A DNA stretch of 64,000 bases from Acanthacorydalis orientalis (GCA_034766995.1 CM068313.1:15760512-15824511), one strand, 5' to 3'. Shown: positions 47,784 through 58,795, counted from the first letter of the stretch. Translations and numbers: made by a program. The notes: generated from the sequence alone by a model not told the origin.

Positions 47784-47863
47784 GATAGTAGTGTAGTTTG
47801 GTGATATATAAAAGTGATCTGAGGGACAATGTGTGGAAAGAATACTCTACAAATGGATTACAG
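47784..47863 (+). other. Candidate spliced exon of a host gene (5' UTR plus first codons)
   Basis: The acceptor side is textbook: a branch-point-like CTGAT at 47760-47764, a T-rich tract, and TTTTTCAG ending at 47783. The donor is CAG|GTAATG at 47863/47864. The 80-base exon carries 45 bases of presumed leader and then an ATG. Because an acceptor precedes it, at least one upstream non-coding exon must exist on the plus strand, possibly one of the CpG-containing islands. The next exon is not identified and may lie outside the window. Confidence 0.45.
47829..47863 (+). CDS. Possible first coding codons of an unknown host protein (partial)
   Basis: The ATG at 47829-47831 has A at position -3 (GGACAATGT). 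An in-frame TGA lies three codons upstream (47820-47822), so translation cannot start earlier in this exon. The open part reads MCGKNTLQMDY plus two bases of the next codon (AG), giving a phase-2 junction at the donor. Eleven residues are not enough to name a family. No continuing exon in matching phase was found downstream; the acceptor-like CAGs near 53920, 56055 and 61573 run quickly into stops. Confidence rests on the splice signals and start context, not on protein similarity. Confidence 0.4.
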
Positions 47864-47995
47864 GTAATGACAATTTTTATTTTAATTTTAAATCTTAATT
47901 TTTAAAGTATAATATGTTATTTTTTTAATTAATAATGTGACTTTATTAAATAATAGAAGCGATAAAATGCTTAATGAAATATTAAGTTTATTAAA

Positions 47996-47998
<3 letters not shown>

Positions 47999-48052
<54 letters not shown>
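47999..48052. repeat. (TA)n microsatellite
   Basis: About 54 bases of perfect TA, 140 bases after the candidate exon's donor. Confidence 0.95.
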
Positions 48053-48056
<4 letters not shown>

Positions 48057-48109
48057 GGTATTTTTATTTACAAATACAACTTTAGTATTGTAAATTAAGA
48101 AATTTTAAT

Positions 48110-48660
48110 GGAGCCATATAAGCTCGTATATCACAAAAAAACACTCTTTAATTGCGTTTCTATTGGAAAGATTTGAACGTTATAAGCACTTAGCCAGCCG
48201 TTACAATACAGCAATTGTAGAGACCCCTGAAAACCGATAGCTAAATGAATTTTTTTTATGCGTTCGAAGCGTACATTTTTGAAATAGTTTAGTTTGTTCT
48301 CGGTAATAACTGATCGCGATACAGTAAAAAGAAGTATGTATCTAAAAAGATACCTCGGAATAAATGCTAGTCCATCGCCGTAGAAAACGTTACCGACCGA
48401 CATTGTGTGCGCACATTTTTATTGAAAAAATATACGATCCCTCAATATTTTATCGTCCGAGTTTAGACCTAGACGGAATGCGCAACACTGCAATAAGGCT
48501 TTTTACGACAACGCCCGTCATTTTTCCAAATTGTACCACCGCCTGTCGTTCTCTATACGTCGGTGTCAAAATGGATCTAGCGCATGCTTAGCGACCCGTG
48601 ACATAAATATATACGTGTATGGATGGTCGTACGCATGATGTTTAACCCTTTACCTCATTT
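48110..48660. promoter_or_regulatory. CpG-containing island downstream of the candidate exon
   Basis: About 500 bases of more balanced sequence (GTTACCGACCGACATTGTG near 48388, CGTCCGAGTTTAGACC near 48453, CTATACGTCGGTGTC near 48554, GCGCATGCTTAGCGACCCG near 48579). Frames of 75-90 codons are open on both strands at once, which argues for composition rather than coding. Its position just inside a presumed first intron suits an intronic regulatory element. Confidence 0.3.
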
Positions 48661-49003
48661 TTTTGTATTTTCAAACGGGTGTTAAGTCTGGATATCTTTT
48701 ATTAAACGTAAGAAATTATAATTTTATTATTTTCTTTTTTACACAAGATGTACAGGAGAACGTGAACATGTCTTCTGTTTTTACATTTATATTAAATAGA
48801 TTAAATTTTGTATAATACAAGTAACATAAATAAAGTATTGTACGAAACTGTAACAAATACATGATCATATCATGAATAAACAAGAGTTAAAATTATGAAT
48901 GAAATGAAAATGCAAATAAGCTTTTTATTTATTACAATTGTAGATCGAATTAATTTATGATACAATATAACTACAGTTTTATTGTGTAACTTATATTATA
49001 ATA

Positions 49004-49553
49004 TTAGGTTAGTAGGTTAATAATTGCGGTTTTTGTGTTCTGAATTTTAACCCTATTTTTTTCAATGAAAGTGTCATTTCATCGTGTTCATGTTAATGCC
49101 ATTTTAAAGTGCATTTTCGGTCTTTATTTAGTAACATCGACTTTGGTTTTATTATTAATTTAGGTTCAAGCTGGGCTCTTGAATTAAATATGGAAAAGAA
49201 GCAAATAAAAGTAAATTTTTGTATTGAGTTCAAAATGGATAGTAAAGTAGAAGAAAATGCTCATATACCAAACGATGCTTTTTTGTGGATATTATTTAGG
49301 ATTGTACGGTACAGATTGGATTTATTAGGATTGTACGGTAAGAAGGTCGCGAACATACTTCTCAGTTCATAATGATGAATTGAAGGCGTTAGTTGAATCA
49401 GAACCACGGACAACAATTCGACGACTTGCACAAAAGTTAGGCGTTGGTCATCCAACAGTTCTAAACCATTTGAAACAGCTAAGAAAATCAAAAAACTGTA
49501 AATATATATGAAGTTGAAGGTTATAAACCGCAATTATTTTTCTACCAACCTAA
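49004..49553 (+). mobile_element. Internally deleted mariner, copy 3 (550 bp)
   Basis: The ends are TTAGGTTAGTAGG ... ATAATTGCGG and CCGCAATTATTTTTC ... CCAACCTAA, with TA at 49002-49003 and 49554-49555. The deletion junction matches that of the copies at 19.1 and 21.9 kb. Inside is a local 30-bp tandem duplication (TTAGGATTGTACGGTA at 49296-49311 and 49326-49341), which does not occur in the other copies and replaces the middle of the DNA-binding region. Confidence 0.9.
49190..49505 (+). pseudogene. Mariner transposase N-terminal fragment
   Basis: ATG at 49190 gives MEKKQIKVNFCIEFKMDSKV, close to the other copies. A frame break and the small duplication follow. The reading resumes in other frames with HNDELKALVESEPRTTI, RRLAQKLGVGHPTVLNHL and KQLRKSKN. 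It has the same extent as the fragments at 19268 and 21917: DNA-binding half only, no catalytic residues. The product is broken. Confidence 0.8.
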
Positions 49554-50399
49554 TATTGATATTTTATTTGAAAAAACTTGCTTTTTCGAGTAATATTTTT
49601 TATCATTGTTTGGCAATAATGGTTTAAATATAAGTGACGAAATATGGGGATGTCATATATTTTATTTTGTTCTTCATACATTCTTCTTATTTTTGATTAT
49701 TAAATTTAACAGAATTATTTCACGTATCAATTTTTTAGTCCCCAGTGTACGATAAAAAATGAGATTTGTCAATGAAATGCAGATAATGATAAAAAATTAT
49801 CAGTTGACTATTGAACATGTTTGATCAATTTTTTTTTGTGATTTGCGTGGTAAGTGAAAAATACTGATGGGAAAATGAATTTAATCACAGTGTCAACATT
49901 ACACTGTTTAATATTTAGCAAGATAGTCTTAAAGATGTGGAAAGTATTTTCGTTGTATAAGAAACAATAACTTTCATAGTTTTATTTTTTCACAAGAATA
50001 TATTTCTTTAATTGTTTTTATTAATGTTAAAACGTTTTCTCTAAGAGTTATAATTTATAATTCAATTTCTATATTATCTGACTGTTCTGAATGGTCATAA
50101 AAATTATATTTTTAACAATTTAATAGTTGTAAAACCCTTTAGAGAATACTTTTTATAATTGAGAGGTTTTTTTGGGAAAATAAATGCATGTATTTTATAT
50201 CTTTCAGTACTATAAAAAAATTGATCTACGTTAAAAATGTTACATGTCAAGATATGAACAATATTGCATTTTTTTAATAAATGGGCCCATATTACAAGTT
50301 TACATAAAATAACAAACAAATGATTTAAAAAAATGAAATTGAAAAAAATTGATACATTCAAGCCTCAAATATGTAGTGTTTGGATATAAGTAAAAATAT

Positions 50400-50720
50400 A
50401 GACTGACCTGAATCTAAATTCCTGCAGTTACAACTGGATTGTCAGTGATAAATACGTAATCGACATTGTGCAATTTATATTTAATATCTATATATTTATA
50501 ATAAATTGTTTGCTTTTATCTTCGTGCTCTAAGGTTACCAAACTCAGTGTAAAATTTCGTATCATATAAATCTTCGTAAGGCTAGGTCAAAGTGTAATAA
50601 TTCAAAGCTTGTGCTTTTTCTCGAACTCTTAGATTTTCGGTGACACCTCATTTATTTATATTTATTATAGGTTGTGGCAGCTTGCTGCTGTCACGAGTTA
50701 GTTTTATGATTTTCACGGAG
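50400..50720. promoter_or_regulatory. Possible conserved island with hairpin and nuclear-receptor-like half-site
   Basis: GCTAGGTCAAAGTG near 50582 contains an AGGTCA half-site followed by a weaker AGTG repeat. GTGGCAGC-TTGCT-GCTGTCAC near 50674-50694 forms an 8-bp stem (one G-T pair) with a 5-base loop. The patch is more complex than its surroundings but closed in all frames. The hairpin could be structural RNA or chance. Confidence 0.2.
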
Positions 50721-51289
50721 TGTTGTATTTTTTATAGATTTCAAAACAGATGAAATAATTAAACACATGTATGTTTTTTTCAATGAAAATTATCAAGAAA
50801 CTTTCGTTATAGATACCAAATAAAAAATACTGTTTGAATTTTTTTATATAAATTAATTTTCTAAGAAATATATAAGTTTGAAAATAAAATTAAATAATTA
50901 GATACAAATTATTTTCTTCTTTATAAAATGTAAACAAACATTTCAATGTTTTCAGTAGAGCAAGAATGTTTTATTAATAGATAAAAAGTAATTCTATTTA
51001 AAATATTTGATAATAATTTATTTAAAAAAATAATTTAAACAATTTTTTTATTTCATACTCAAAGAAGAAAATTCAAGTATTAACATTTAATTAGAAAAAA
51101 TACATAAAGAGCAAGATTTTAATAAATTTAATGCAGATATACAATATATTAAACTTTAAGATAAATGTCATCATAAGGAGATTAATAAATATGAACTCTT
51201 AAAAATTGTATCCAGTAATGTATGAAACACAAATATGTAGTTTATGAGCAAAATAATTGATCATTAAAAAGATCAACTTACAAGAAACG

Positions 51290-51760
51290 TTTCACACACA
51301 TTAAATGTAAAGTTTTATCTGAAAACGAAATAATTTATGCGACAATTCAAATTGTAAAAATTGCTACACATTTCCATTCCGATGAATTTCCAGGTCCACT
51401 TGTATACTATAGACGTTCTGTAAATAAGCGCAGAATTTATTATATTCCACAGGCGAAGCATATTTTGAGAATCCATTTGTTATATCGGAAATTATGAATA
51501 AAAACAAAAGAAAATTGTAAATGGCGTTTTTCAAAGCGGTATCTCGTTTCGATGCTTATTTGATTGTAAAATATGTGCATAAATGTATCGCTTCTCGCTT
51601 ATGAATGACTATGATCTTTTTTATAAGATGATAAAAGTTTCAGCGCAAATAAAAGTTTCGTTACAGTGTTACTAAAAGCACTTATGGATGATCATCAAAA
51701 GCTCATTTTTTTTGATCTTTATTATCACTTCTCTGTTGGTTCTCGTTGTTTTTATATTAA
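51290..51760. promoter_or_regulatory. Possible conserved non-coding island
   Basis: A moderately complex stretch with GATGAATTTCCAGGTCCACT near 51381, AGCGCAGAATTTATTATATT near 51428 and TTTCAAAGCGGTATCTCG near 51531. It has no coding frame. Confidence 0.2.
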
Positions 51761-52453
51761 TAAACGGCAAATAATGAACGAAGTTGAGAATTTCATCTGA
51801 ACATTGTTAAAAGTTCCAAACGAAAAACTAAATATCAAAAAATTAACTCTTTTGTTACATATTTTTTCTTATTTAAATAAAAACTGTGAATAACTTTGAT
51901 ATTGAAAAAAAATATAGTACTATTAGATAGAAATTAAAGAATTTAAAGTTGGATAGTAAAGAATTTCATTCAAGTCGAATTTATCAAAAATTATATAGTT
52001 TTAAGAAAATTAACCTGTAATCTTTTTAGAAATCAAAGTATTTTTGGTTATGAAACAATATTTTTTTAAGAAATGTAAGAACGATGAAGGTATTTAAAAT
52101 GTTTACTTGTAGATTGTATTAATTTTTTCCTGACAAACATACAACAATATTTATTTAGTTAGATTATTTTTTATTTATTCTTACACTTTTAATAAAATAA
52201 CTGTTACTAATTATTTCACAGATAACAAATGAATTAATCACTTTTTTTTATTAAAAGCTATATATTAAAAAAAGGCATTTTTTAGAAATTACGAAGAAAA
52301 ATTATTAATTTGATGAGTTATCAAATTCAACAATTTTTAATAAAATTAGTTAAAATGATAATTACTTTTTCATATAAAAAATCGTTTATACAGTGTTGAA
52401 TTTCTTTACTTCATTAGTAATATTAAGTAAATATATAGAATTTATCTAGATTC

Positions 52454-52459
<6 letters not shown>

Positions 52460-52507
<48 letters not shown>
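52460..52507. repeat. (TA)n microsatellite
   Basis: About 48 bases of TA, ending 16 bases before the tRNA-like remnant. Confidence 0.95.
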
Positions 52508-52510
<3 letters not shown>

Positions 52511-52523
52511 ATTAGAGATTTAG

Positions 52524-52600
52524 GTGTTAGTAGCCAAGGAACTAGCACGTTATGTGGTTGACCTATGTGTCAGGAGTTTAATTCCGGTCTTGTGGTATAT
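52524..52600 (+). repeat. tRNA-like / tRNA-derived SINE-like remnant
   Basis: TAGCCAAGGAAC at 52531 fits the RNA polymerase III box A pattern (TRGYNNARNNG), and AGTTTAATTCC at 52575-52585 is a degraded box B (8 of 11 positions against GGTTCGANTCC). From the first base of A to the last base of B is 55 bases, the spacing in a tRNA. The D-arm can still pair at three of four positions (GCCA with TAGC). The T-arm and acceptor stem are poorly paired, so this is not a working tRNA. A decayed SINE head or tRNA pseudogene fits best. Confidence 0.35.
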
Positions 52601-53037
52601 GTCATATTTCATTAAGAAAGTAACTGTCTTCTTAGTAAAAAGGATTTCGTTTTAATACTGTTATAAAACAAATATATTTCTGAAATAATAATTGAGTATG
52701 TAAATATAGTACAGGTTTTAAATTACACTCAGCATAGTCAACAAGGAAATGAAATCATATATAAAGAATTACTTATATTTGATATTATTGAGAGATACAT
52801 ATACGTTTGTTATACATACTTTAAACTGGAATTTTTATATTTTTTACACTTTGTAACTATATATTGATGAGAAATTTGAATAAAATTGGGCATGTCTGTG
52901 TTGTGTGGATTTAATTGAAAAGTTTATTAATGAATAAAGTTTGTTATTTATAAAAATATTTTAAAAAACATCAAATGAATGAATTATTTTATAATTGAAA
53001 TTGGATTTTTATAAATTGTCAGGATAAAAAATATATA

Positions 53038-53549
53038 TGGTGTACAAATTAATTCCGTGCCTTATTTATAGAAAATGAATATTTACGGAAAACTGGAATA
53101 TATTGCAATTCTTAAAATATCTGTCGTTTTTTTGTATACTTTTGCTTTATTTGTCAGTTAAATGATGAATCCATTGCTGAAAAAAATATGGCGGATTTGA
53201 GTCGATGAAGTCGTAATGCATGTTCGGACCTCTTCTTTTTTTAGTATTTTTCGCATATTTTATGCATCATAATACTTTCCTTCAAAGTTGAACCGATCAT
53301 TTCTGTGGCTTCGGTAGCTTTTCTGCAATTCGAATGCAAAAAGTATGCATTGCATAATATGATTCTTTTCTGATGCTATCGTGTTCAATACTGTTTAATG
53401 AGTTTTTCCAACTGCTTTATCAAGATATGTTGTATTTTAAATGATAAGGTTGGCCTTTCAAAATACTAAAATGGCAAGAAAATATTTTAATTTAAAACAG
53501 AGTTACGATTGAATCAATTTCAAGGTACAGAATTAATTTTTATATCTAA
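53038..53549 (-). mobile_element. Deletion-derived mariner, second family, copy 1 (512 bp)
   Basis: The left end TGGTGTACAAATTAATTCCG and the right end (inverse of TTAGATATAAAAATTAATTC) are flanked by TA. On the minus strand it aligns along its whole length with the element at 59612-60113. It keeps a remnant of a mariner transposase N-terminus (RKATEATEMIGSTLKESI), then jumps to EEVRTCITTSSTQ and a C-terminal remnant ending near YFKN. The catalytic core is absent. A second copy of the right terminal region lies at 53654-53696, so the outer boundary is ambiguous. Confidence 0.8.
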
Positions 53550-53653
53550 TATAATGAAGGTATCTATGAAATACTCGTATACATATTTATTCGGCGCGAA
53601 TAAAAGTCCTATGGGTAAATATGAGAATGAACTTGCATGTCTTTTATGATTAT

Positions 53654-53696
53654 GATTGATTCAATGTAAAGGTATAGAATTAATTTTCACACCTGA
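53654..53696 (-). mobile_element. Extra terminal repeat of the second mariner family
   Basis: GATTGATTCAATGTAAAGG, then TATAGAATTAATTTTCACACC, nearly repeats the right end of the preceding element (53509-53549) in the same orientation. TA follows at 53697-53698. Its outermost bases match the left end at 53038 (GGTGTNNAAATTAATTC) better than the inner copy does. It is either a duplication of the end within one element or a remnant of a second element. Confidence 0.7.
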
Positions 53697-54357
53697 TAGT
53701 TATTAACTATCTACGTTGTGTTATTCCTTTATTTAATTAAACTTTTATAACGTTATAAACAGAAAATTTTGTTCAAATACAGAATATTCATGAATACAAA
53801 ATGTATATATTTAAGTAAAATCACAATTTTGAAATAGTTTAACTTTTATTAATATGTTAGAATTTTAAAACAAAAAAAAATATACCCTGTATCACGAAAA
53901 CTCATTTATTTTGTTTTTCAGTTTTTCAAACTCGTAGTGTTCATAATGAAATATATTTCATAGTTTAGTTAGTGACCTGCTTTTTCAACAGAATAATAAA
54001 AACTTTGATAGTATTAAGAGCTATGTAGTAATTAAACTCGTTTTTCATGTCATTTAGGTTGTGTAGTATGAACGTGTTATTTGAATAAACATTTTTCTTT
54101 CTTTTATAGGGATTATTATTTTTTTTTACACATGAATTATTCAAACGTTTTTACTTATTGTTACAGTCATTAATATAAAAGTAACGTAGGATCAAAAGTA
54201 TTTTAAATTGTTATCGATCTGCAACATTGTGTACATGCATTGTTATTTAAAGTTACATTTAAATGAAAAAGAAAAATGAAATCACTATTTGTCAAATTTA
54301 ATAAGAAAATATTTATTTAATTTAGTTTACTAGTTTCTCTTCAACTAAGATAATATG

Positions 54358-54358
<1 letters not shown>

Positions 54359-54399
<41 letters not shown>
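54359..54399. repeat. (TA)n microsatellite
   Basis: About 41 bases of TA directly upstream of the 54400 island. Confidence 0.95.
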
Positions 54400-54403
<4 letters not shown>

Positions 54404-54770
54404 CCTTACGGTCGTGCTGTTCTCAAGATTCTTAAGTCGATCGTATTTTATAGCCATGATTCCAGTAAATATAGATATACGAAGCCTTGATAGAGTGTAA
54501 ATATCGTAATAGTTGATATCATCCGATTAAGATGAATGTGTTATGGTCACGTTTTCAACAAAGATCGACATATTTCGGTTTGAGAGAAAAAATTGAGTGT
54601 AAATATCATAAAAGTTTCTATCTGACAGAAAGCCTAGAACAACTTGTGACGTTTATATCGGGAATTTGTAGAATAAAAGCTCGTATTGTATATCACTTTG
54701 ATAATATTTGTGCTTTTTGTGTTAACCTTCGCTGTCCTTTCGTATAAACTATATTTCTTTTTTAATGTTG
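54400..54770. promoter_or_regulatory. Possible conserved island; contains an unassigned 71-codon frame
   Basis: A patch of higher complexity with CpGs (CTTACGGTCGTGCTG near 54405, AAGTCGATCGTATTTTATAG near 54435). The plus frame 54532-54747 (MNVLWSRFQQRSTYFGLREK and onward, with CAFCVNLRCPF near its end) is less AT-biased than most frames here. It matches no family I know and has no framing splice sites. Either a short unknown gene or a conserved non-coding element. Confidence 0.2.
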
Positions 54771-56480
54771 AGAATTACTTAATATAAATGCTGCTTTTTA
54801 TATGGAAAACCTTTAATATACAAGTCAGAAATTGAATAAAGTATTAAAAAAAACTTTGGACGACCTATATAAAATTCATTACAGATGTGGAAAAAAAGTT
54901 TTAATTTATTTAGAATGTGAAAAATTTACGATTTGTAAGATTTATGGCGCGGTTTCAATGGTAGATAATCTAACGGAAAATACAAGGAAGTAATAAACAA
55001 TAATTAGGTTACAAATTGAGGTAATTGCTTTCAAATTTTCTTCAATGTAATTTAGTTACGAGTTAACGTTAGTCTACCATACACATTATGATGTCTGTCG
55101 TTTCAAAAAGTTAATTAGAATTTAATTATAGGGGAGGAAATAATAAATATAGAATAATTATAATGTATGAGCATATTATTATAATTAAATTAAAGATCTT
55201 ATAAATGTACATTGATGAATTATTTTCATACCGTAGTATTTAATACTTGGAAATATTCTTATCAACCAATAATTATTCAAATATAATTATTTTTTTATAA
55301 TTTAAATATTTAAAGAAATGTACATATCACTCTCTTACTATATATGTATGTATGTAAATATGAATATACACTTTTAGAATTTTATTGTTAATTTTTTGTT
55401 CAAATGAATCACTCAAATTTATAAATTTTCTCATGCATTTTAAATCATGCAAATATTTTTTAAAAAATATAATAAACAAAATTCATAATAAATTTAATAA
55501 TGAGGGAATAGTATATTAATTTTATTGGAAATAAATTTTATATATTTTCCCTATTGTAGATGCTTTAATCTCATAAGTTTTCTTGTATGAATATTTAATA
55601 AGTTATAAACATTGCTAATGAATTATTAAACAATGGTAATTAATAGTCAGTTCATTGTATTATTAACCGTTGTATTATGTATTCTGATAGATGGAAATAC
55701 TATAATGAAAAATAATGGAGGGTGTTGTATCCCATAAAAATTAAAATTTCGATTAAACCTGATGTTTTTTTAATTCTCAATTTGCATATGTTATTTAACA
55801 ATGTACTACTGATAAATAAACTTCAGGGTTAATTAACTTTAACAGATATTAATTCGTAAATAAATATTATGTGAAATATAATAAAAATAGAGAATAGAGA
55901 ATCATTTCTTAAGAAAAATACTTTCAGTAGTTTTGTTATTATTTACAATATGATATTTGTAAATTATAATAAATTTATAAAAGTAAAATTATCACCTTTT
56001 AAAAATTTATTTTATTACCTATCATGTTTTTATAATAATAAATTTTGTTTCCAGTTTGTATCTTAAATAAAATATCGCATTTATTTATAATGTTCACTGA
56101 ATTCTATATATATATATTCATAATAGGATGAATATATTATTAATTTATATGAATCTGTAAGTGTTGAATTGTATTTTATAATTAAAAATTATCCAAAAGC
56201 CATCTGAGTTGAAGTTATAATAAAAGTCTACAAACATTTAACGTGAATATAAATATGAGTTTACCTCTTTATATCATATGAATATTATGTGGAGAATATA
56301 AATGTAAATGTCTGGAATTTATGTAGAGACAACTGAAAATAGTTTACAACCATGCAGTTAAATAATCTGCATATTTTATATTTTCTTTTATTAATGTTCC
56401 TTCAACACTGCATAACATGGAATTTACGTGAGATATTTTATTTTTATATAAGGTCGTCAACTTTTAACCTTTTTGTTTTG

Positions 56481-56484
<4 letters not shown>

Positions 56485-56520
<36 letters not shown>
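56485..56520. repeat. (TA)n microsatellite
   Basis: About 36 bases of TA, about 40 bases upstream of the near-complete mariner. Confidence 0.95.
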
Positions 56521-56522
<2 letters not shown>

Positions 56523-56558
56523 TATATATTTTTGAGTATTGTCTTGTAGAATATATTT

Positions 56559-57833
56559 TTAGGTTAGTACAAAAATAATTGCGGTTTTTCCGTAACGAGT
56601 ATAACAACACATATATCAGTTAAAAATTATATTTATTAATCAAACTATAGATTATTGGCCTGCACACAGTTATCCCAAAGGGAAAAAAGTTTGTTTATCT
56701 CTACAAGAAAGAATTCTGGAATCTTGGAATTAACGAATTCATCGAAAGCGCTTTGAGCTGATGCTTGATCTTTGAAAATCTTCTCTCGTAGGAAATTACT
56801 CAAATGTTTACAAAAATGATAATCTGTCGGAGACAGGTCCGGAGAATAATGTGGGTGAGGTAAGGTTTCATAACCAAGTTCATTTAATTTTTTTAAAGTC
56901 ATTTGTGAGACGTGTGGTCGGACGTTGACATGAAGAAGAATTGGTCCTTTTCGATTGACTAATGCTAGCAGTAAATGATGCAACTTCTCATGCATTTTTT
57001 CAATTTGTTAACAATATTTTTCTGCTGTTATTGGTTCATCAGGATTTAAGAAAATGTAGTGAATGATGCCACCTACTGACTACCAAACAATGACCATAAT
57101 TTTTTTTTCATGAAGCTTCGGTTTAGGAAACTGTTTTGGTGCTTCTCCTCGGTCTAACCACTGTGATGAACGTTTTAGATTGTTGTAGAGAATCCACTTT
57201 TCATCATATGTTACAATGCAATTAAGAAATGGGTCATTTTTGTTACGCAAAAAAGCGCAGAGTACATTTCGTACCGCCAAATTGCTTAATGTTTGGTTAG
57301 TTCATATTATCCCACTTTATCCAACTTTTTTGTGTTTTCAATTAAGCTCGAATGTCGAACAATTGTGGAATGATCAATATTGAGTTCTTCTGCCACCTCT
57401 CGAGTTGTTTCACATGAGTCCGCTTCAATAATGGTTCCTAAATAATTATTATTTATAGCTGAAGGACGTCCACGATCCTTCTCATCATTAAGACTTTCGT
57501 TCCCATTACGAAATTTTTGGAACGAGCGTTGAGCTGTACGTTCACTAATTGACTCTTCGGTAAAAGCAAATTTGATATTTCGAGCAGTTTCTGTTGCTTT
57601 ACGTCCCAATTAAGCTCATACAATGAAATCGTGTGAATTTTATTACTAATTTAAGAGGTTATATCCAACAATACTAAAGAATGAGAACAATAGACATAAT
57701 CTGAAATCAATAGAGCTAATTTCATTGTTTACAGTGGTGTATCACATGACTGTAACAAAAGATAACGATAATTAGAAGAATCTGCGAGGAAGTTAAAATA
57801 ATAAAAACCGTAATTATTTTTGCATCAACCTAA
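56559..57833 (-). mobile_element. Nearly full-length mariner (about 1275 bp)
   Basis: The terminal inverted repeats are TTAGGTTAGTACAAAAATAA at the left and, inward from the right, TTAGGTTGATGCAAAAATAA. Both lead into TTGCGG/TTACGG and TTTTT. TA follows at 57834-57835; the left flank is slightly eroded (TATTT). These ends strongly resemble those of the cecropia-type mariners such as Hsmar1. The length equals that of a complete mariner. The transposase gene on the minus strand is broken, so the copy is inactive. Confidence 0.95.
56645..57640 (-). pseudogene. Mariner (D,D34D) transposase, inactivated
   Basis: The enzyme would bind the element's ends, excise it and insert it at TA. The N-terminal region (57640-57307) has YEL, then a one-base deletion, then LGRKATETARNIKFAF, SERTAQRSFQKFRNGNES, LNDEKDRGRPSAI and VAEELNIDHSTIVRH, the paired helix-turn-helix region. 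The middle (57280-57080) has TYDEKWILYNN with the first Asp at 57203-57205, then PKQFPKPKLHEKKIMVIVW. The C-terminal region (56995-56645) has LLHVNVRPHVS, LNELGYETLPHPHYSPDLSP and TDYHFCKHLSNFL. The second catalytic Asp (normally HDNARP) is Val, codon 56927-56929. The third Asp is kept at 56822-56824, 35 codons on, as D34D requires. Frameshifts and stops separate the three parts, and the start Met appears lost. Confidence 0.92.
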
Positions 57834-58199
57834 TACATTAAATTAATATTTATTAAATAATTGTTTACACTAAAAAAAATTATAAAAATAGAAATAGTCG
57901 TTAAGAAATTCATAGTATTTTAAGGATGTTGATTATTTTCGACTAATAATTGACAAGAAGATAATACAGCAACGATACTGTATTGATTTATTCAAGCCTT
58001 CTTAGCTCTTTTATTTTGGATGAATAATATATTTTTGATATCTGAAGATAAATCTTAAAAGAATTAAGTTGGAAAATATGGGAAATCATTATTATCACTT
58101 TTAAGTTAAATTATATTTAATTATTTACGTTGTAAACTTTTTTCATTTTAGTTGGAATATTTATTTATTCTAATTGTATTCATTTTTTAAATTTTTATC

Positions 58200-58620
58200 G
58201 AAGATCAAACGAACAAACATAAATAAATAAAAAAATGACACCGATTCAACGTTATTTAATACAAATTTCGTCCGTAGTTTACTGTAAGAATATTTATCTT
58301 GCGAATAACATCGAAACACACTTATTTACGTAAAATGTCAACTTGTTGGTAAACATTGAGTACCGACGAAGGAAGATATTCCGTTGATTCTACGCTTGAT
58401 ATGTCGAAGAATGCGGAAAAGTATAAAGTGAAGGTTAGATATACTTTGCATTTCTTTTTTTTATTTATATTCATATCTAAAAAGAAGTATGCTCCGCAGT
58501 ATTATTTATATGCGCGTGTTTCATTCCGTAGACGTTGATGTATAAATTCGGCTTTTTCGAAAGCACATAACAAGAGTACGAAAATGATTTTATTACAGAG
58601 ACACGCAAAATAACAACGAA
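58200..58620. promoter_or_regulatory. Possible conserved island with an exon-like open stretch
   Basis: At 58359-58433 the plus strand reads STDEGRYSVDSTLDMSKNAE and then KYKVK, a polar string unlike the AT-driven translations around it. It is preceded in frame by TAA (58350-58352). An AG at 58359-58360 and a weak donor AAG|GTTAGA near 58434 would frame it, but the acceptor lacks a pyrimidine tract. It could be a short exon, a fragment of an old element or chance within a conserved non-coding patch. Confidence 0.2.
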
Positions 58621-58791
58621 AACAATGGAATGTGAGATATAGCAATAATGGAAAAAGAAATAAACGGAAATTTTTTATTTCGTCCTACAATAAACAGTAT
58701 TATATACGAATGTATTCCGCACACAACATGACACAACATACAACACACATACATATGCATAAATACACACATGCAAATTACACAAATAATG

Positions 58792-58795
<4 letters not shown>

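Larger units (their letters stand above)
47864..49003. other. Non-coding stretch after the candidate exon
   Basis: If the exon is real this is the start of its downstream intron. It contains one TA array and the 48110-48660 island. Overlapping frames on both strands across 48131-48591 have no recognised domain. Confidence 0.45.
49554..53037. other. Non-coding stretch
   Basis: AT-rich. It contains the islands at 50400-50720 and 51290-51760, one TA array at 52460, and the tRNA-like remnant at 52524. I recognise no gene. Confidence 0.5.
53697..56558. other. Non-coding stretch
   Basis: AT-rich, with the 54400-54770 island and TA arrays at 54359 and 56485. I recognise no gene. Confidence 0.5.

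Noticed and set aside
53915..53945. TTGTTTTTCAG as the next exon after 47863
   Set aside because: In the required phase it meets a stop (TCG then TAG) within five codons.
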